From NCBI RefSeq assembly GCF_002368415.1, contig NZ_AP018290.1, positions 3,113,614-3,177,613 on the forward strand: DNA of 64,000 nt, read 5' to 3'. Shown in pieces: positions 7,945-16,685 of the stretch. This DNA is from Calothrix sp. NIES-4105 (lineage in GTDB: Bacteria > Cyanobacteriota > Cyanobacteriia > Cyanobacteriales > Nostocaceae). The notes below the pieces were generated by a model. The model did no database searches. It was not told where the DNA came from and saw only the letters and a program-made list of their open reading frames with translations. Each line of letters begins with the position of its first letter. Positions within the stretch are counted from its first letter, which is position 1. The position numbers were made by a program, and so were the translations under genes.

Positions 7945-10900
7945 ATGTCAGAAGAACTGGAATCAATTATTACTGAATTTGATAGTGATCAAGGAATACT
8001 AGAGTGGCTAGATAAGGCTTGTAAGATATTTAAAGAAAAAACAGCTATAGAGTGGAACGATAAGCAGATATCGTATGGCACTCTCGATAGTATGGCTAAC
8101 AGATTAACAAATTTCTTGATTGCCAACCAACTATCAAAGGGTTCAATTATTGCTTTGCTTATCGATGACAGGATTGAATTTATTGCATCTATTATTGGAA
8201 TATTAAGAGCGGGGTGCGTATTCGTACCACTTGATCCAAAGTTTCCTGATGGACGACTGTGTAAAATAATTGCGGATGTTTCTCCAGATTGCTTTATTAT
8301 TGAAGCTAAATTTAACTCTTTAGTCACTAAAATCAAAACTGATGATAATAAGACTAGCAAAATTATTCATCTTGCCGAAAATAGTGCTTTTAATAAGTTT
8401 GATGGAAATATAATCTCTATTAATCAATCACTGGCAAATTCTAGTACCGAAAGGCAGTTTGTTTCTGTTGATCCTAATGATATGTGTTACATCTACTATA
8501 CATCTGGTTCAACAGGAACACCGAAAGGAATTGCAGGACGATTAAAAGGTATTTCTCACTTTATAAGGTGGGAAATACAAACTTTTAATATTGCTCCAGA
8601 ATGGAAGTTTAGCCAATTTACAATGCCCACCTTTGATGCCTTTTTAAGAGATATATTTACTCCATTGTGTGTCGGAGGGACTATCTGTATTCCTCCAGAT
8701 AAGTCAACAACTATAAATTCAACGCTACTCATTGATTGGATTAATAGTAAGAAGATTAACTTGATTCACTGTGTACCGTCTTTGTTTGGGGTACTTGCTA
8801 GCGGGGATTTAAATCCTCATAAATTTAATTCACTCAAATATATTTTGATGGCAGGGGAGAGTCTGCCTGTATCTGATGTAAAAAAGTGGGTGCAAATATA
8901 TGATACTCGGATAAAACTGATTAATCTTTATGGCGCTACAGAAACTACTATGGTAAAATTTTATTATGAAATACAAAAATCTGATATAAATCGAGATTTT
9001 ATCCCTATTGGTAAACCCATAGAAGGGGCAGAGGCTATGGTATTAGATGAATATGGAAATGTCTGCTCTTGTGAGGTTTTTGGTGAACTTTATATTAATA
9101 CTCCCTATCAGACACTTGGGTATTACAATAATCCAGAATTGACTAAAAAAGTCTTTGTTAAGAACCCGTTTAGCGAAAATCCTAATGATACAATTTACAA
9201 GACAGGGGATTTGGCACGGTTGTTAAATGATGGAAACTATCAGTTTGGAGGCAGGAAAGATAATCAGGTAAAAATTAGAGGAATTCGAGTTGAATTGGAA
9301 GATATAGAAAATCAACTGCGGAATCATGACTTTGTTGAAAGTGCAATAGTTCTATTTAGAGAGGACGAACCAGGTGAGAGGCGCCTAGTGGCTTACATTG
9401 TTCCTAAGCAAAAAACAGCGCTTACAGTGAGCGATCTGAGGCACTTTATACAAGAGCGCTTGCCTGATTATATGGTGCCATCCGTCTTTGTGATACTAGA
9501 AACTTTTCCTCTAACTTCCAACGGGAAAGTAGACCGTCGTGCTTTACCCACACCAAATACATCTGGGAAAAGTCTCGAAGTTGATTTTGTCGTCCCTCAT
9601 ACTTCTACTCAAGAACTTATAGCCGCTATTTTTTCAGAAGTTCTAGGACTTGAGCAGGTAGGTATTTACGATAATTTCTTTGCACTAGGAGGACATTCCT
9701 TACTAGTCATCAAAGTAATTTCTCGCTTGCAGCAAACTTTTAACGTAGAGTTGTCCGTGCTTACCCTATTTGAAGCACCGACTGTAGTTGAATTGGGCAC
9801 TCGCATTGAAACAGTTTGTTCAACAACGCAAAAGTTGCCAGCTTTTTTAGAAACTCTAACACCAAATCTAGATCTGCTTGCGAAGTCACAAGAACCTAAA
9901 ATTCAGGCTGGCGCCTACCAACAAGCGTGGTGGGGAAAAGACAATGAATACCCTCTCTCTCCAGAACTTGAATTATTTTGGATATCCTCACAACTAACTT
10001 CAGGGAACACTTTTTCACCGAAATTTTCCATTCAGAACAGTTCAATCTGGGAGTGCGAGTTTAACCCAGTTTTATTCCAACGTGCATGTGACTTAGTGGT
10101 TGAACGCAATGAAATTCTACGAACTCGCTTAGTTCGCAAAGGCTTTTGGATTTTTCAACTACTAAGTAAGCTACTACCTGGTTCGCTAACTAATGTAGGA
10201 AGTCAATCAAAATTAAAGCGTCTCGAACAAGCAATCATAGCATTGCTAGCAAAACCTAACTCAGTCCCAGCTAAACTACTGCATCAATTGATATCTTTAA
10301 AAATCCAGGTGGAAACAGCTCTTGTACGGCAAAAGGTACTTCCACCTCAACCAGTACACTGGGACTACCATAATTATGAATCCGTTAGCAATGAGGCGGC
10401 GTTGCAGTGTCTAATTGGCGAAATCGCCATCAAAGAGGGTGAATATATCTTTAATTTGGAGATGGGGCCGCTTTTTCGTTGTGCTGTTATCAAAAACTGG
10501 AATAATACCCATACCGTTATCGTGACTGCTCATCATGGCTTTGTAGATTTTATTGGTGTACAGCAGGTCACAGATGAACTACACACAGTGTATCAGGCAC
10601 TTCTAAGAAATGAACTTAATTCACTGGCGCCCCGCCCTCAGTATTGTCATTACGCGACTCGCTTGGCATCATTGAAAAACAGCGATAGTTACAAGCTAGA
10701 TATCGAGTTTTGGCGAAAGCACTTTGCACAATGCAATCCGACTACGGTTGTTCCTTCACAACCGAACACGTATCACCGGGAAGATTTTAGGATTTGCAAA
10801 CCCATAGATCAGGAAACAGCTGCGCTGATTTACTCCTATTGTCAACAGATTAGTTTACCAGCCTCTGCATTTTTCCTGGCTGGATACTACTTATTTTTAT

Positions 10901-11445
10901 ACCGATTAACAGGTCAATCTCACCTCTATACGTTAGTTAATAATGGTATTCGTCCGGATTTAGAGAACGAAGAAACCATTGGTACATTTTTGCAAATATT
11001 TCCGCTGGCTGTGAATCTGAAAGAAACTTCTACCATAGCCGACCTAATTCAAGCTTCAGCCAAAAATATTTTTGCTTTTCTAGAACACAGAAAAGTTTCC
11101 TTACCCTGCCTTATCAGTCATGACATCCAGATTGCTGCAGCAACAATGAAGCAACCTGTGTGTTTATTCCAAGTTATACAAACCACACAAAAACTAAAAC
11201 AACTTCATCGCTCACCTCGTGGCGGCGTTGATGCTATTGACTGGGGATTTTCAATTTTGATTTATGGTTCTAACGAGTATCACGTTAATGTGACATACAA
11301 CACAGCTTTCTACAATCATGAATACGTCGAAAACTTGCTTGATGAATATAAAAATATTTTGGCATTTATGGCAAAAAAATCTCAAGATATAGTGTTGAAC
11401 ATCTTGAACAAAAGTTTTATAACACCACCTTTTGTTCAAAGTTGA
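7945..11445 (+). CDS. Nonribosomal peptide synthetase, adenylation-thiolation-condensation
   Basis: A 1166-residue single-module NRPS with an unusual A-T-C order. The adenylation domain (about 15-540) has YYTSGSTGTPKG at about 183-194, FDAFLRD (A4), LYGATETT (A5), YKTGDLARL (A7), GRKDNQVKIRGIRVELEDIE (A8) and LTSNGKVDRRALP (A10). The carrier motif LGGHSLL has its serine at 585. The condensation domain (about 650-1160) has HHGFVD at 863-868, so the second His and the Asp are kept, but Phe replaces the usual Gly that follows. The C domain also seems to contain an insert of about 80 residues before its HH motif. A hand alignment of pocket residues begins Asp-Ala, as for alpha-amino acids, but I cannot name the substrate. 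There is no thioesterase. It leads a four-gene set reading in one direction. Confidence 0.9.
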   Translation: MSEELESIITEFDSDQGILEWLDKACKIFKEKTAIEWNDKQISYGTLDSMANRLTNFLIANQLSKGSIIALLIDDRIEFIASIIGILRAGCVFVPLDPKFPDGRLCKIIADVSPDCFIIEAKFNSLVTKIKTDDNKTSKIIHLAENSAFNKFDGNIISINQSLANSSTERQFVSVDPNDMCYIYYTSGSTGTPKGIAGRLKGISHFIRWEIQTFNIAPEWKFSQFTMPTFDAFLRDIFTPLCVGGTICIPPDKSTTINSTLLIDWINSKKINLIHCVPSLFGVLASGDLNPHKFNSLKYILMAGESLPVSDVKKWVQIYDTRIKLINLYGATETTMVKFYYEIQKSDINRDFIPIGKPIEGAEAMVLDEYGNVCSCEVFGELYINTPYQTLGYYNNPELTKKVFVKNPFSENPNDTIYKTGDLARLLNDGNYQFGGRKDNQVKIRGIRVELEDIENQLRNHDFVESAIVLFREDEPGERRLVAYIVPKQKTALTVSDLRHFIQERLPDYMVPSVFVILETFPLTSNGKVDRRALPTPNTSGKSLEVDFVVPHTSTQELIAAIFSEVLGLEQVGIYDNFFALGGHSLLVIKVISRLQQTFNVELSVLTLFEAPTVVELGTRIETVCSTTQKLPAFLETLTPNLDLLAKSQEPKIQAGAYQQAWWGKDNEYPLSPELELFWISSQLTSGNTFSPKFSIQNSSIWECEFNPVLFQRACDLVVERNEILRTRLVRKGFWIFQLLSKLLPGSLTNVGSQSKLKRLEQAIIALLAKPNSVPAKLLHQLISLKIQVETALVRQKVLPPQPVHWDYHNYESVSNEAALQCLIGEIAIKEGEYIFNLEMGPLFRCAVIKNWNNTHTVIVTAHHGFVDFIGVQQVTDELHTVYQALLRNELNSLAPRPQYCHYATRLASLKNSDSYKLDIEFWRKHFAQCNPTTVVPSQPNTYHREDFRICKPIDQETAALIYSYCQQISLPASAFFLAGYYLFLYRLTGQSHLYTLVNNGIRPDLENEETIGTFLQIFPLAVNLKETSTIADLIQASAKNIFAFLEHRKVSLPCLISHDIQIAAATMKQPVCLFQVIQTTQKLKQLHRSPRGGVDAIDWGFSILIYGSNEYHVNVTYNTAFYNHEYVENLLDEYKNILAFMAKKSQDIVLNILNKSFITPPFVQS

Positions 11446-11501
11446 GAATAATCTTCTTGTTTGATTAATTACATTTAATGTAAATGGCATAGCATTGTAT
11501 T

Positions 11502-12593
11502 ATGACTATATTTATAACGGGAGCTACAGGATTTCTTGGCAGTTATCTGCTAAAGGCTTTGCTAGAACAACACCAACCCGTCGTGGCTTTAGTTCGTCCT
11601 CATAAAGTACCACCAATAGAACGAATAAAGGCAAGTTTAAGTTGCTGTGGTAGCTCCCATCATATTCAAGCTTTAGCTTCACAGCTTGTTAGATGTATCG
11701 AAGGAGATATTTCTCAGCAATACTTTGGATTATCACTACCTGAATTTAGGTCTTTAGCTGATAATATTTCTTCTGTTTGGCATTTAGCTGGAACAATTGA
11801 TTTAGGAGCCAACTCTCAAAGAACTGAAGCAACAAACTTACGTGGGATTAAACATATTTTAGAGTTTTTAAATTTCAATCCTACTGCTCAATTTTGTCAT
11901 GTTAGTACTACTTTTGTAGCTGGGAAACGAACAGGAACAATCTATGAAGAAGAACTTTTACATCACTTGGGATTTGAGAACCCTTACGAAGCTTCTAAAT
12001 ATCATGCAGAATTCTTAATCCGTTTTTGGGCAGAGCTGCATCAAAGACAAGTTACGATTTTCCGTCCCAGTATTATTACTGATACTCCAAGCTCGTCAAA
12101 AACTCACAGACATACCTTAGCGACTTTAGCTCATATCTGGACGATTGCATTATCTAAATTACCTAAACAGGTACTTGAGAAAGCTTCAGCTCGTCTCCCA
12201 GCTGATTCTAATGCATATCTGAATATAGTCCCTGTAAATTATGTGGTTCAGTCTATGATAACGATTGCACGACAGTCAATGCCCGCTTTGATTTCGACTT
12301 ATCATATCGTAAATCCAGTCGATGTTTCTTTGTTGACATTACTGGAAAGTTTTAGCCAATTACTTGGCGTATGGCTTTACCCTTATCCACATACGCTGAC
12401 TGATCCTTCTCCTATTGAAAAATTATTAGTGAAATCAGGACAAGCCTTTCTCCCCTATCTTTTCCAACGACGTCGTTTTGATGATTCCCAATTGCGAGTT
12501 GTTATTCCGCCAACCATACATTGTCCAGAAGTGACAAAGTTTTATCTCGTAGCCAGCATATCAGAGTTTGGCTCACGCTTGATCTATAACTAG
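11502..12593 (+). CDS. SDR-family thioester reductase-like protein
   Basis: A free-standing 363-residue extended short-chain dehydrogenase related to the terminal thioester reductase domains of NRPSs (NAD_binding_4). The nucleotide-binding motif GATGFLG is at residues 7-13. The catalytic Tyr and Lys are in YEASK (Tyr162, Lys166), and STT just before VAGKRTG supplies the active-site Ser/Thr. It starts 56 bp after the NRPS, so it likely acts on the NRPS product, perhaps releasing it as an aldehyde or alcohol or reducing an intermediate. It may bind NADPH (arginine in LVRPHK at the expected place). Alternatives are an epimerase-like tailoring enzyme or a fatty acyl reductase. Confidence 0.78.
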   Translation: MTIFITGATGFLGSYLLKALLEQHQPVVALVRPHKVPPIERIKASLSCCGSSHHIQALASQLVRCIEGDISQQYFGLSLPEFRSLADNISSVWHLAGTIDLGANSQRTEATNLRGIKHILEFLNFNPTAQFCHVSTTFVAGKRTGTIYEEELLHHLGFENPYEASKYHAEFLIRFWAELHQRQVTIFRPSIITDTPSSSKTHRHTLATLAHIWTIALSKLPKQVLEKASARLPADSNAYLNIVPVNYVVQSMITIARQSMPALISTYHIVNPVDVSLLTLLESFSQLLGVWLYPYPHTLTDPSPIEKLLVKSGQAFLPYLFQRRRFDDSQLRVVIPPTIHCPEVTKFYLVASISEFGSRLIYN

Positions 12594-12638
12594 AACTGCT
12601 TGAAGAGTACCATTATTTTTTAACGGAGGTAAACTATT

Positions 12639-13610
12639 ATGAAAATAGGAATTTTGGACTCAAGCAACAATTTACCTTTACTCGTAGAACCTGACACACA
12701 AGGCGAATGTTCTAATATTGATACTCTCCTATTATGGTACAAAGAGAACAGTCAATTTATAGAAAATAAGCTTCTGCTACACGGAGCAATTCTTTTTCGA
12801 GGCTTTAGTGTAAACACAATGTCTGTTTTTGAAAATTTTGTTAGAACTGTATCAGGTAATTTAGGAGATTATGTTGATGGAAATTCTCCACGTACAAAGC
12901 TAACTCAAGGTATTTATACTTCAACCGAATATCCTGCTGAATACTCTATTAGCTTGCATAATGAGTTGTCGTACTCTCATAAATGGCCAGATAGACTTTA
13001 TTTTTGCTGCATCAGTGCCCCTAGTAATGGTGGAGAAACCCCAATTGCTGATAGTCGTAAAATTCTAAAAAGTCTTAGCCCCAATATAGTAGAAGAATTT
13101 ACGAGTAAACAAGTAAGGTATATTCGTAATTTACATAGTGATTATGGATTGGGTGTATCATGGCAAGACACATTTGAAACTTCCAATAAATTATTAGTGG
13201 AAGATTTTTGTATAAAAAACAATATTGATTTTGAATGGAAAAAAAATGGTAGTTTGAGAATAAGCCATATTCGTCCTGCTATTGCAACTCATCCAAAAAC
13301 AGGTGAAGCAGTTTGGTTTAATCAAGCCGATCAATTTCATCCATCTACTCTTCCTGAAGATATATATAAAACTGTTATGTCCGTTTTTAAAGGAAGAGAA
13401 GAGGAACTTTCTCAAAATGCTCGTTTTGGTGATGATACTCCAATCAATCTTTCAATGCTAAATGAAATTAGAGAGACTGCTCGTAAACAAGCTGTTGTTT
13501 TTCGTTGGCAAGAGGGTGACGTATTAATTATAGATAATATGTTAGTTTGTCATGGACGAATGCCATTTGTTGGTTCACGAAAGGTTTTGGTTTCTATGTC
13601 ACACTTCTAA
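12639..13610 (+). CDS. TauD/TfdA-family Fe(II)/2-oxoglutarate oxygenase (SyrP-like)
   Basis: A 323-residue oxygenase. The iron-binding facial triad is seen as His107-x-Glu109 in LHNELSYSH and the distal His305 in VCHGRM. HxE instead of HxD is normal in the clavaminate synthase/SyrP branch. GGETPIADSRK and AVWFNQADQFH are further family signatures. Members hydroxylate amino acids, free or tethered to a carrier protein; SyrP acts on aspartyl-thioester. Together with the neighbouring NRPS this suggests beta-hydroxylation of the loaded residue, which is inference. A strong ribosome binding site, GGAGG at 12625-12629, lies 9 bases before the ATG. Confidence 0.85.
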   Translation: MKIGILDSSNNLPLLVEPDTQGECSNIDTLLLWYKENSQFIENKLLLHGAILFRGFSVNTMSVFENFVRTVSGNLGDYVDGNSPRTKLTQGIYTSTEYPAEYSISLHNELSYSHKWPDRLYFCCISAPSNGGETPIADSRKILKSLSPNIVEEFTSKQVRYIRNLHSDYGLGVSWQDTFETSNKLLVEDFCIKNNIDFEWKKNGSLRISHIRPAIATHPKTGEAVWFNQADQFHPSTLPEDIYKTVMSVFKGREEELSQNARFGDDTPINLSMLNEIRETARKQAVVFRWQEGDVLIIDNMLVCHGRMPFVGSRKVLVSMSHF

Positions 13611-13658
13611 TAGTTATGTTGTGACAACTTTTTCAAAACATAATTAATATTAAAACGT

Positions 13659-14363
13659 ATGAAAAACTTACTAGGAATATTGGGTGGAATGGGTCCATTA
13701 GCATCTGCGGAGTTCTTACGAACAATTTATGAGTTTAACATTGTAAAGCCTGAGCAAAAAGCGCCTGCCTGTATTTTATATTCTGAACCAAGATTTCCTG
13801 ACCGCACAGAAGCAATTTTGATGGGATCGGATGTTATGCTAATAAAACATTTGATAGAAGCATTTGAAAAATTTGAGAGCCTTGGTGTTAGTAAAATTGT
13901 AATAGCCTGTATAACAATTCATTACTTTCTACCTAAGATACCATTACATATGCAAGAAAAAGTTATTAATTTAATAGATGTAACTATAGAAGAAGTTTTA
14001 AATATAAAAGAAAAACATTTGTTACTATGCACTCATGGAACAATACAAGCAAAAATTTTTCAAACAAATAAAAAATGGAATTTTTTCAAAGATTATATAT
14101 TATTTCCTATAGAAGATGAACAAAATAAAATTCATAACCTTATTTATAAAATTAAAGAAGAAAATACTAAAAAAACTTTAATTGTTTATGAAAATTACCT
14201 TGAAACACTTAGCAATAAATACAAAATTAATAATTTTATAGCAGCTTGTACTGAGTTTCATATTGTAAACAAATATATGATGAACTCAGATAATTTTAAT
14301 AAAAAATATTCGATTATAGACCCACTTTTGCTAATAGCAAAAAACATTGATAAATTGATTTAA
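13659..14363 (+). CDS. Aspartate/glutamate racemase-family protein
   Basis: A 234-residue member of the cofactor-independent Asp/Glu racemase family. The N-terminal GILGGMGPLASAEF is diagnostic. The two catalytic cysteines are present, Cys84 in IACITIH and Cys197 in AACTEFH. The Asn that usually follows the first Cys (CNT) is Ile here, a possible change of specificity. It is much richer in AT and Lys than the flanking genes, which suggests separate transfer. As the last gene of the NRPS set it could supply a D-amino acid such as D-Asp to the adenylation domain. Substrate and role are inferred. Confidence 0.82.
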   Translation: MKNLLGILGGMGPLASAEFLRTIYEFNIVKPEQKAPACILYSEPRFPDRTEAILMGSDVMLIKHLIEAFEKFESLGVSKIVIACITIHYFLPKIPLHMQEKVINLIDVTIEEVLNIKEKHLLLCTHGTIQAKIFQTNKKWNFFKDYILFPIEDEQNKIHNLIYKIKEENTKKTLIVYENYLETLSNKYKINNFIAACTEFHIVNKYMMNSDNFNKKYSIIDPLLLIAKNIDKLI

Positions 14364-14472
14364 TATTAAATAGACATTTCCAAAAAATAATTAAACGCAG
14401 TGGCAACTTTTGCCGTTCGGTATGGCAGAAGGAATAAAACAGGTATACTTAAGCGACTGTAGAAGTACTCAT

Positions 14473-14844
14473 TTACAAGATGACACCACAGCGCCCAAAT
14501 AGCCGCTTTGGCTTGTACCACAAGACATTATATAATTTGACCCTTGTAAACTCCAGTAGTGAGGGAAATGTCCAGCCGAATAACATTACAGTGCCGTGCA
14601 TGGTGAACAGGGCATTGTACACGGTGCGGTCAACAAGGTCGGCTTGTGGAGTGAGTAGTTCACCCCTCATTATCATGGCGAAGATACCGCCGACTAGAAG
14701 AAAGATAAACGAGGTGACAAGGTATTGAATGCCTATTACCTTGTGGTCGGTACTAAAGCTAAAGTAAGTTTTCCAGGTTGTGGGAGGTAAATAGTGATGT
14801 TTTTCAATCACAATGTCCCTTGTTTCAATGTTGATGTCTGTCAT
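14473..14844 (-). pseudogene. ctaD: Truncated cytochrome c/quinol oxidase subunit I (ctaD stump)
   Basis: The first 95 or so residues match subunit I: TDHKVIGIQYLVTSFIFLLV forms the first membrane helix and YNALFTMHGTVMLFGW starts the second, with the haem-ligand region histidine. After FGWTFP the frame stops resembling the family and ends at 123 residues, against about 550 in a full protein. All other helices, the CuB ligands and subunit III are absent. The break lies near 14560, and the NRPS cluster ends 110 bp further on in the convergent direction. The gene follows ctaC by 5 bp, so it was part of that operon and cannot make a working oxidase. Confidence 0.85.
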
Positions 14845-14849
14845 AATAG

Positions 14850-15806
14850 TTAGCCTGAATAATTAACAACAGGAGGCTCCGCAGGTTCTATAGATTTCCA
14901 ACCTGTTTTGAAGGGACTATCTTTTGTAAGTGCATATTCGGTAGCAGCTTGGTTTATTGCAGGCGCCGGTTTTTGGTTTGCAGCTTGTTTTAGCCAGTTT
15001 TTGTAATTTTCGAGTGAATCTACAACAACGTTTGCGTTCATTGTGGCGAAGTATGTACCGCTAAATTGTGAGTCCATTAAACGGTATGTACCTTCGCGCG
15101 TTGGGGTAAATTCAAAGTCGATTTTGTTTTTGGGGATGATATCCTGTTTAACTCGGAAAGCTGGAACGAAAAAGCCGTGGAGTACATCGGATGATTCTAA
15201 AGCTAGATGAACTCGTTCGTTTACAGGTATATGTAGTTCTGTACTGGAAACATTTTTGTAGGGATAGTGAAACTCCCAAGCCCATTGTCTAGCTATAACG
15301 TTGATGGGTTTAGTTATATCAATGTCGGTTTCTGATTCTAGTGCTGGGGTTTCAGATTGTTTAGGTTGTCTGTTCCAAAGTCCATCCCAAGGCGCCGCTT
15401 GTGCTGACTCCATCCCCATTGGCATGTGGAGGTGGTGTTCCATTGGGCCACGAATTGACATTTGGTCATAGATTTGGTAACTATAACCAGCAATCCAAAT
15501 TACTAGTACAATTGGAATTGCTGTCCAAACAACCTCAAGCGTTATATTACCTTCAATTGGTGGGCCATCACTCGTGTCATGTTCTGGCGCGCGATGAAAA
15601 GCAACTGCATATAGGAAGGCGGCAGTTACGCCAAAGAAAATAAATGAAGCTAGTACTACAAGAAAACTGAATAAATCGTCAATAAGTTGCGCTTCGACTG
15701 TAGCTTGAGGTGGGAACCAAGAATAAGCTTGCTGTCCCATCCATAGACTTGCCGCAGTTACTGCAACCGCACCAACACTTAGTGCTGAAAGGTTCCTGAT
15801 GTTCAT
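14850..15806 (-). CDS. ctaC: Oxidase subunit II of ARTO type, without CuA site
   Basis: A 318-residue subunit II with a signal or anchor segment, two membrane helices (LFSFLVVLASFIFFGV and TLEVVWTAIPIVLVIWIAGY), and a C-terminal cupredoxin domain with ARQWAWEFHYP and VLHGFFVPAFRVKQDIIP. In CuA-bearing homologues a CxxxC/H segment follows; here it reads DSQFSGTYFATMNAN, so both cysteines and the histidine are replaced. Loss of CuA is the mark of the alternative respiratory terminal oxidase (ARTO, cox3-like) of cyanobacteria, thought to oxidise quinol. I prefer the ATG at 15806; the longer frame would start at a TTG. Its partner ctaD is broken, so the protein probably has no complex to join. 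Confidence 0.87.
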   Translation of the reverse strand: MNIRNLSALSVGAVAVTAASLWMGQQAYSWFPPQATVEAQLIDDLFSFLVVLASFIFFGVTAAFLYAVAFHRAPEHDTSDGPPIEGNITLEVVWTAIPIVLVIWIAGYSYQIYDQMSIRGPMEHHLHMPMGMESAQAAPWDGLWNRQPKQSETPALESETDIDITKPINVIARQWAWEFHYPYKNVSSTELHIPVNERVHLALESSDVLHGFFVPAFRVKQDIIPKNKIDFEFTPTREGTYRLMDSQFSGTYFATMNANVVVDSLENYKNWLKQAANQKPAPAINQAATEYALTKDSPFKTGWKSIEPAEPPVVNYSG

Positions 15807-15850
15807 GGTTAATGGCAATCGATTTTGCTTCGCATATGAATGGATTATTG

Positions 15851-16036
15851 TATGGGCAGGTTAACTGTATGAGCAGGTTAACTGTATGGGCAGGTTAACT
15901 GTATGGGCAGGTTAACTGTATGGCAGGTTAACTGTATGGGCAGGTTAACTGTATGGGCAGGTTAACTGTATGGGCAAGTTAACTGGATGGGCAGGTTAAC
16001 TGTATGGGCAGGTTAACTGTATGGGCAGGTTAACAG
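15851..16036. repeat. 17-bp tandem repeat, 11 copies
   Basis: Eleven head-to-tail copies of TATGGGCAGGTTAACTG fill the gap between ctaC and the DUF2231 genes. Eight copies keep the full 17 bases with zero or one change from the consensus in the core, one has a single-base deletion (15919-15934), and a few carry single substitutions (15868, 15969, 15986, 16020 copies). Each unit holds the palindrome GTTAAC. It is non-coding and lies in the untranslated part of the oxidase operon, so it could alter ctaC expression. High copy identity means recent expansion. Confidence 0.95.
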
Positions 16037-16076
16037 ATATCCTAAAACTGAATTGACAATTTAACTAAACCTGCCC

Positions 16077-16685
16077 TTACTTCAACAGCAACTTGTGAAT
16101 ATTTCCACCTAAACGCAATATCGAATCAGCGGTATTATGTACACCAAATTCTGCAGCAAGTTGGGCGCCTAATGTGCCGTGGAGATATAGAATAAACATA
16201 ATTGCTAAACCAGCAACTAAGTAACCCCACTGAACTTGACGGTCTTCGTCTTTACGCCACTTGAAACGTTGTAAACCTCTCCAAATGGTCATACCAACCA
16301 TAACAGCAAGTAGGAAAACACCACCAACTCCATGCCATAGCATAGTTTCCATTGCGTGGAGTCCCCAAGCGCTTGTTACATCCATATTTGGTTCTGCAAG
16401 CATCATTTCGTAGAAACCTGCTGCAACAGTGAAAAATGTAATAATGGATGAACCAAGCATGTTATACCAGCCAACATCAAAGAAGTTAGACTGCTTTGCT
16501 GGTAGTGCTAAAAATTTGAATATCGGTTGTTGATACGGAAAGAGTACACCAACAAAATCAAAGGTAATGCCGATTATAAACAAACCTAGCGTTAAATGTA
16601 CTAAATTTGGGTGGATCGGAATGATATACGGTAAACCGTTGGCGCCGAGGTGCGCGCGTAATTGTTCTATGAGTCCTGTTTCCAT
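16077..16685 (-). CDS. DUF2231 membrane protein, ARTO operon
   Basis: A 202-residue protein with about four membrane helices, including NLVHLTLGLFIIGITFDFVG, SSIITFFTVAAGFYEMML, GVGGVFLLAVMVGMTIW and YLVAGLAIMFILYLHGTLG. Histidines at or near the helix ends (HPNLVH, HAMETMLWHG, LHGTLG) resemble DUF2231 proteins, which have been suggested to bind haem. Its start overlaps the stop of the upstream DUF2231 gene by one base (TAATG), so the two are translationally coupled. As far as I recall, such genes precede ARTO-type oxidase genes in Nostoc relatives, and that fits here. Confidence 0.78.
   Translation of the reverse strand: METGLIEQLRAHLGANGLPYIIPIHPNLVHLTLGLFIIGITFDFVGVLFPYQQPIFKFLALPAKQSNFFDVGWYNMLGSSIITFFTVAAGFYEMMLAEPNMDVTSAWGLHAMETMLWHGVGGVFLLAVMVGMTIWRGLQRFKWRKDEDRQVQWGYLVAGLAIMFILYLHGTLGAQLAAEFGVHNTADSILRLGGNIHKLLLK

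Noticed and set aside
14364-14560. Remaining part of ctaD in another frame
   Set aside because: The other minus-strand frames were read. One is open for about 50 codons (QAKAAIWALWCHLV onward) but has no resemblance to oxidase helices, so the gene is truncated and not merely frameshifted.
15851-16036. CRISPR array
   Set aside because: The copies are directly adjacent 17-base units with no spacers between them, and no cas-like gene is present.
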